Positions 62,028 to 64,000 of a DNA stretch of 64,000 bases are shown here, in pieces (positions within the stretch are counted from its first letter, which is position 1; every line of letters begins with the position of its first letter). A program made the translations under genes and the position numbers. Source of the stretch: Bradyrhizobium sp. CCGB12 (GTDB lineage: Bacteria > Pseudomonadota > Alphaproteobacteria > Rhizobiales > Xanthobacteraceae); NCBI RefSeq assembly GCF_024199845.1, contig NZ_JANADO010000001.1:2418001-2482000 (forward strand). The letters are read 5' to 3'. The notes under the pieces were generated by a model that ran no database searches, had not been told where the DNA came from, and saw only the letters and a program-made list of their open reading frames with translations.

Positions 62028-62330
62028 ATGGCGGGCCCGAAGGAGCAGCCTCTGCCGCCCGACGTCATGACCCGCGAGGACGCGGTCGAGATCCTGCGCG
62101 TGTTCGTGCTGGATGGCGGGCTGTCGATGGCGTTTCAGCGCGCCTTCGAGGAGCCCGACATGTGGGGCCTGCTGCTCGTCGATCTCGCCCGCCATGCCGC
62201 ACGCGCCTATGCGCGCGAGAGCGAATATACCGAGGAGGACGCCCTCAACCGGATACTGGAGATGTTCCAGGCCGAGATCGAGCGTCCCACGGACACCGGC
62301 ACCACGACGCCGCGCGGCAAGGGACACTGA
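62028..62330 (+). CDS. DUF5076 domain protein
   Basis: This small soluble protein (100 aa) has the core VMTREDAVEILRVFVLDGGLSMAF and WGLLLVDLARHAARAYA, matching DUF5076. The fold looks largely helical, with the C-terminal tail rich in Thr and Gly. It lies three bases after pdhB and two before the deaminase gene, so it is in the pdh transcript. Function is unknown; a link with PDH is suggested only by position. Confidence 0.8.
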   Translation: MAGPKEQPLPPDVMTREDAVEILRVFVLDGGLSMAFQRAFEEPDMWGLLLVDLARHAARAYARESEYTEEDALNRILEMFQAEIERPTDTGTTTPRGKGH

Positions 62331-62332
62331 CC

Positions 62333-62785
62333 GTGGCGATCGAGTCCCATCATTTCGATCTCATGCTGGAGGCGATCCGCGAGGCGGAAGCCTCGATCGT
62401 GCAAGGCGGGCTGCCGATCGGCGCCGTGCTGACGCGCGGTGGCAAGATCATCGCCCGCGGCCATAACAACCGCGTGCAGGAGAACAACGTGATCCTGCAC
62501 GGCGAGATGAGCTGCCTGCGCGAGGCCGGCGTGATCTCGTTCCACGACACCGTCATGTACACCACGCTGTCGCCATGCTCGATGTGCGCCGGCGCGCTCG
62601 CTTTGTTCAAGGTCCAGCTCGTGGTGATCGGAGAATCCGTCACCTTCGAGGGCTCCAAGGACATCCTCGACAAGTTCGGTATCCCCTGGATCGATCTTGC
62701 CGACGACCGCTCCATCAGCATGATGAAGACGTGGCGTTCCAATCCCGCCAATGAGCGCCTGTGGCAGGGCGACATCGGCAACTAA
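62333..62785 (+). CDS. Nucleoside/cytosine deaminase family protein
   Basis: The zinc deaminase (150 aa) has the catalytic HGEMSCLREAG (His and Glu) and the PCSMCAGAL zinc motif. The sequence is closer to yeast-type cytosine deaminase than to tRNA adenosine deaminase TadA, judged by the C-terminal WIDLADDRSI. Translation starts at GTG 62333, two bases after the DUF5076 stop. It sits between pdhB and pdhC in the same operon. The true substrate (cytosine, guanine or another base) is open. Confidence 0.85.
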   Translation: MAIESHHFDLMLEAIREAEASIVQGGLPIGAVLTRGGKIIARGHNNRVQENNVILHGEMSCLREAGVISFHDTVMYTTLSPCSMCAGALALFKVQLVVIGESVTFEGSKDILDKFGIPWIDLADDRSISMMKTWRSNPANERLWQGDIGN

Positions 62786-62847
62786 ACCTGGTCTGTTCGT
62801 CTTTGATTTCGAAGGCGACGTTTTGAAAAGTTCTTCGTGAGGTCAGC

Positions 62848-64000
62848 ATGCCCATCAACATCCTGATGCCCGCTCTCTCGCCGACGATGGAGAAGGGCAA
62901 CCTCGCCAAGTGGCTGAAGAAGGAAGGCGACAAGGTCAAATCCGGCGACGTCATCGCCGAGATCGAGACCGACAAGGCGACCATGGAGGTCGAGGCGATC
63001 GACGAAGGCACGATCGCCAAGATCCTGGTGCCCGAGGGCACGCAGGACGTGCCGGTCAACGACGTGATCGCGGTGCTCGCCGGCGAGGGCGAGGACGTGA
63101 AGGCCGCTGGTGCCGCCAAGCCCAGCGTCTCGGCCGCACCACCGAAAGCCACGGAGGCTTCCGCCGCTGCGCCGGCTCCCGCGCCGGCCGCGCCCAAGGC
63201 TGCACCGCCTCCTGCACCTGCGCCGCAGGCTGCAGCGCCTGCCGCGCAGAGCAACGGCCATGGCGGCCGGGTATTCTCGTCACCGCTCGCGCGCCGTCTC
63301 GCCAAGGACGCCGGCATCGATGTTGCGATGGTCACCGGTACCGGCCCGCACGGCCGCGTGGTCGCGCGCGACGTCGAGCAGGCCAAGTCCGGCAAGGGCC
63401 TCAAGGCACCGGCGGCGGCGCCGTCAGGCGCGCCCTCGATTGCGCCGACCATGTCGGACAAGCAGATCCTGTCGCTGTTCGAGCCCGGTTCCTACGACAT
63501 CGTTCCGCATGACGGCATGCGCCGCACGATTGCGCAGCGCCTGACCGCGTCGATCCAGAACGTCCCGCACTTCTATCTCACCATCGACTGCGACATCGGC
63601 AAGCTGCTCGCCGCGCGCGAGGAGATCAATGCGGCTGCGCCCAAGGACAAGGAAAAGAAGCCGCTCTACAAGATCTCGGTCAACGACTTCGTCATCAAGG
63701 CGATGGCGGTCGCGCTGCAGAAGATCCCGAACTGTAACGTCAGCTGGACCGAAAGCGGCATGGTCAAGCACCACCATTCCGACGTCGGCGTTGCCGTGGC
63801 GATGCCCGGCGGCCTGATCACGCCGATCATCCGCAAGGCCGAGACCAAGACGCTCTCGACCATCTCCAACGAGATGAAGGATTTTGCCGCGCGCGCCCGT
63901 TCGCGCAAGCTGAAGCCCGAGGAATATCAGGGCGGCACCACGGCGGTCTCCAACCTCGGCATGTACGGCATCAGCCACTTCACCGCCGTGATCAACCCGC
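62848..64000 (+). CDS. pdhC: Pyruvate dehydrogenase E2 (dihydrolipoamide acetyltransferase), partial
   Basis: The gene is cut by the window end after 384 codons. The product has a lipoyl domain ([13 protein letters not shown]) at residues 1-80, an Ala/Pro linker, a peripheral subunit-binding domain (FSSPLARRLAKDAGID) around residue 145-180, and most of the catalytic CoA-acetyltransferase domain (MRRTIAQRLTASIQNVPHF onward). The catalytic HxxxD motif would lie beyond the end. It follows the deaminase gene by 62 bp. Confidence 0.95.
   Translation, partial: MPINILMPALSPTMEKGNLAKWLKKEGDKVKSGDVIAEIETDKATMEVEAIDEGTIAKILVPEGTQDVPVNDVIAVLAGEGEDVKAAGAAKPSVSAAPPKATEASAAAPAPAPAAPKAAPPPAPAPQAAAPAAQSNGHGGRVFSSPLARRLAKDAGIDVAMVTGTGPHGRVVARDVEQAKSGKGLKAPAAAPSGAPSIAPTMSDKQILSLFEPGSYDIVPHDGMRRTIAQRLTASIQNVPHFYLTIDCDIGKLLAAREEINAAAPKDKEKKPLYKISVNDFVIKAMAVALQKIPNCNVSWTESGMVKHHHSDVGVAVAMPGGLITPIIRKAETKTLSTISNEMKDFAARARSRKLKPEEYQGGTTAVSNLGMYGISHFTAVINP

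Noticed and set aside
60600..62327. Open frame of 575 codons on the minus strand opposite pdhB and the DUF5076 gene
   Set aside because: The translation is dominated by Gly, Arg, Asp and His from antisense of Ala/Pro-rich coding sequence. The plus-strand genes are clear.

Overview
The window is GC-rich chromosomal DNA of an alphaproteobacterium, most likely Bradyrhizobium or a close relative. The evidence is the order of the core genes, the protein sequences, and intergenic palindromes of types common in Bradyrhizobium/Rhizobiales. No rRNA, convincing tRNA, CRISPR array, integrase or transposase was seen. This is mainly a housekeeping region with accessory modules spliced in.

Layout. (1) 1-12,547: the envelope and lipid A cluster pyrH(partial)-frr-uppS-cdsA-dxr-rseP-bamA-lpxD-fabZ-lpxA-lpxI-lpxB. 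It is interrupted only by a small opposite-strand KTSC-like gene (9,204-9,527). (2) 12,559-18,911: a sugar ABC importer operon on the minus strand (ROK regulator, binding protein, two permeases, ATPase, short-chain dehydrogenase). A large palindrome lies at one end and a 21-bp operator-like palindrome at the other. (3) 19,040-26,682: gltA, gltX, an unusual beta-propeller-like lipoprotein, glnS and two small genes. (4) 26,779-32,585: comEC, a small conserved gene, lexA with two SOS boxes, moeA, and two tiny ORFs, one with a damaged-looking start. (5) 32,717-39,425: a HAD phosphatase, an FMN-dependent alpha-hydroxy-acid oxidase, ctpA, a GGDEF/EAL sensor protein, and a lone Flp pilin gene with a sigma-54 promoter and an upstream inverted repeat. 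(6) 39,434-43,718: moaC-trpC-trpD-ppiD on the minus strand. (7) 43,988-57,754: the tpiA-secG-pyrG-kdsA-eno-ftsB backbone, with inserted genes for NIPSNAP, MFS, a ModA-like protein, QueF, a quinone-reductase-like protein, an SDR/AraC pair, an MBL-fold protein and an FMN reductase. (8) 57,955-64,000: a secreted glycerophosphodiesterase, then pdhA-pdhB-(DUF5076)-(deaminase)-pdhC, with pdhC cut by the window end.

The core genes supply envelope building (UppS, CdsA, Dxr, BamA, RseP, Lpx enzymes, KdsA), central carbon flow (TpiA, Eno, PDH, GltA), translation (Frr, GltX, GlnS) and cofactor or amino-acid synthesis (MoaC, MoeA, TrpC, TrpD, QueF).

The most interesting signals are these: the sigma-54/inverted-repeat architecture before the Flp pilin; a 63-bp imperfect direct repeat bracketing the SDR/AraC module, which looks like the trace of an insertion; the compositionally distinct lipoprotein between gltX and glnS; and the palindrome-bounded sugar transport operon between lpxB and gltA. 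I found no clearly new multi-gene defence or biosynthetic system. All function calls come from reading sequence motifs; no database search was run.
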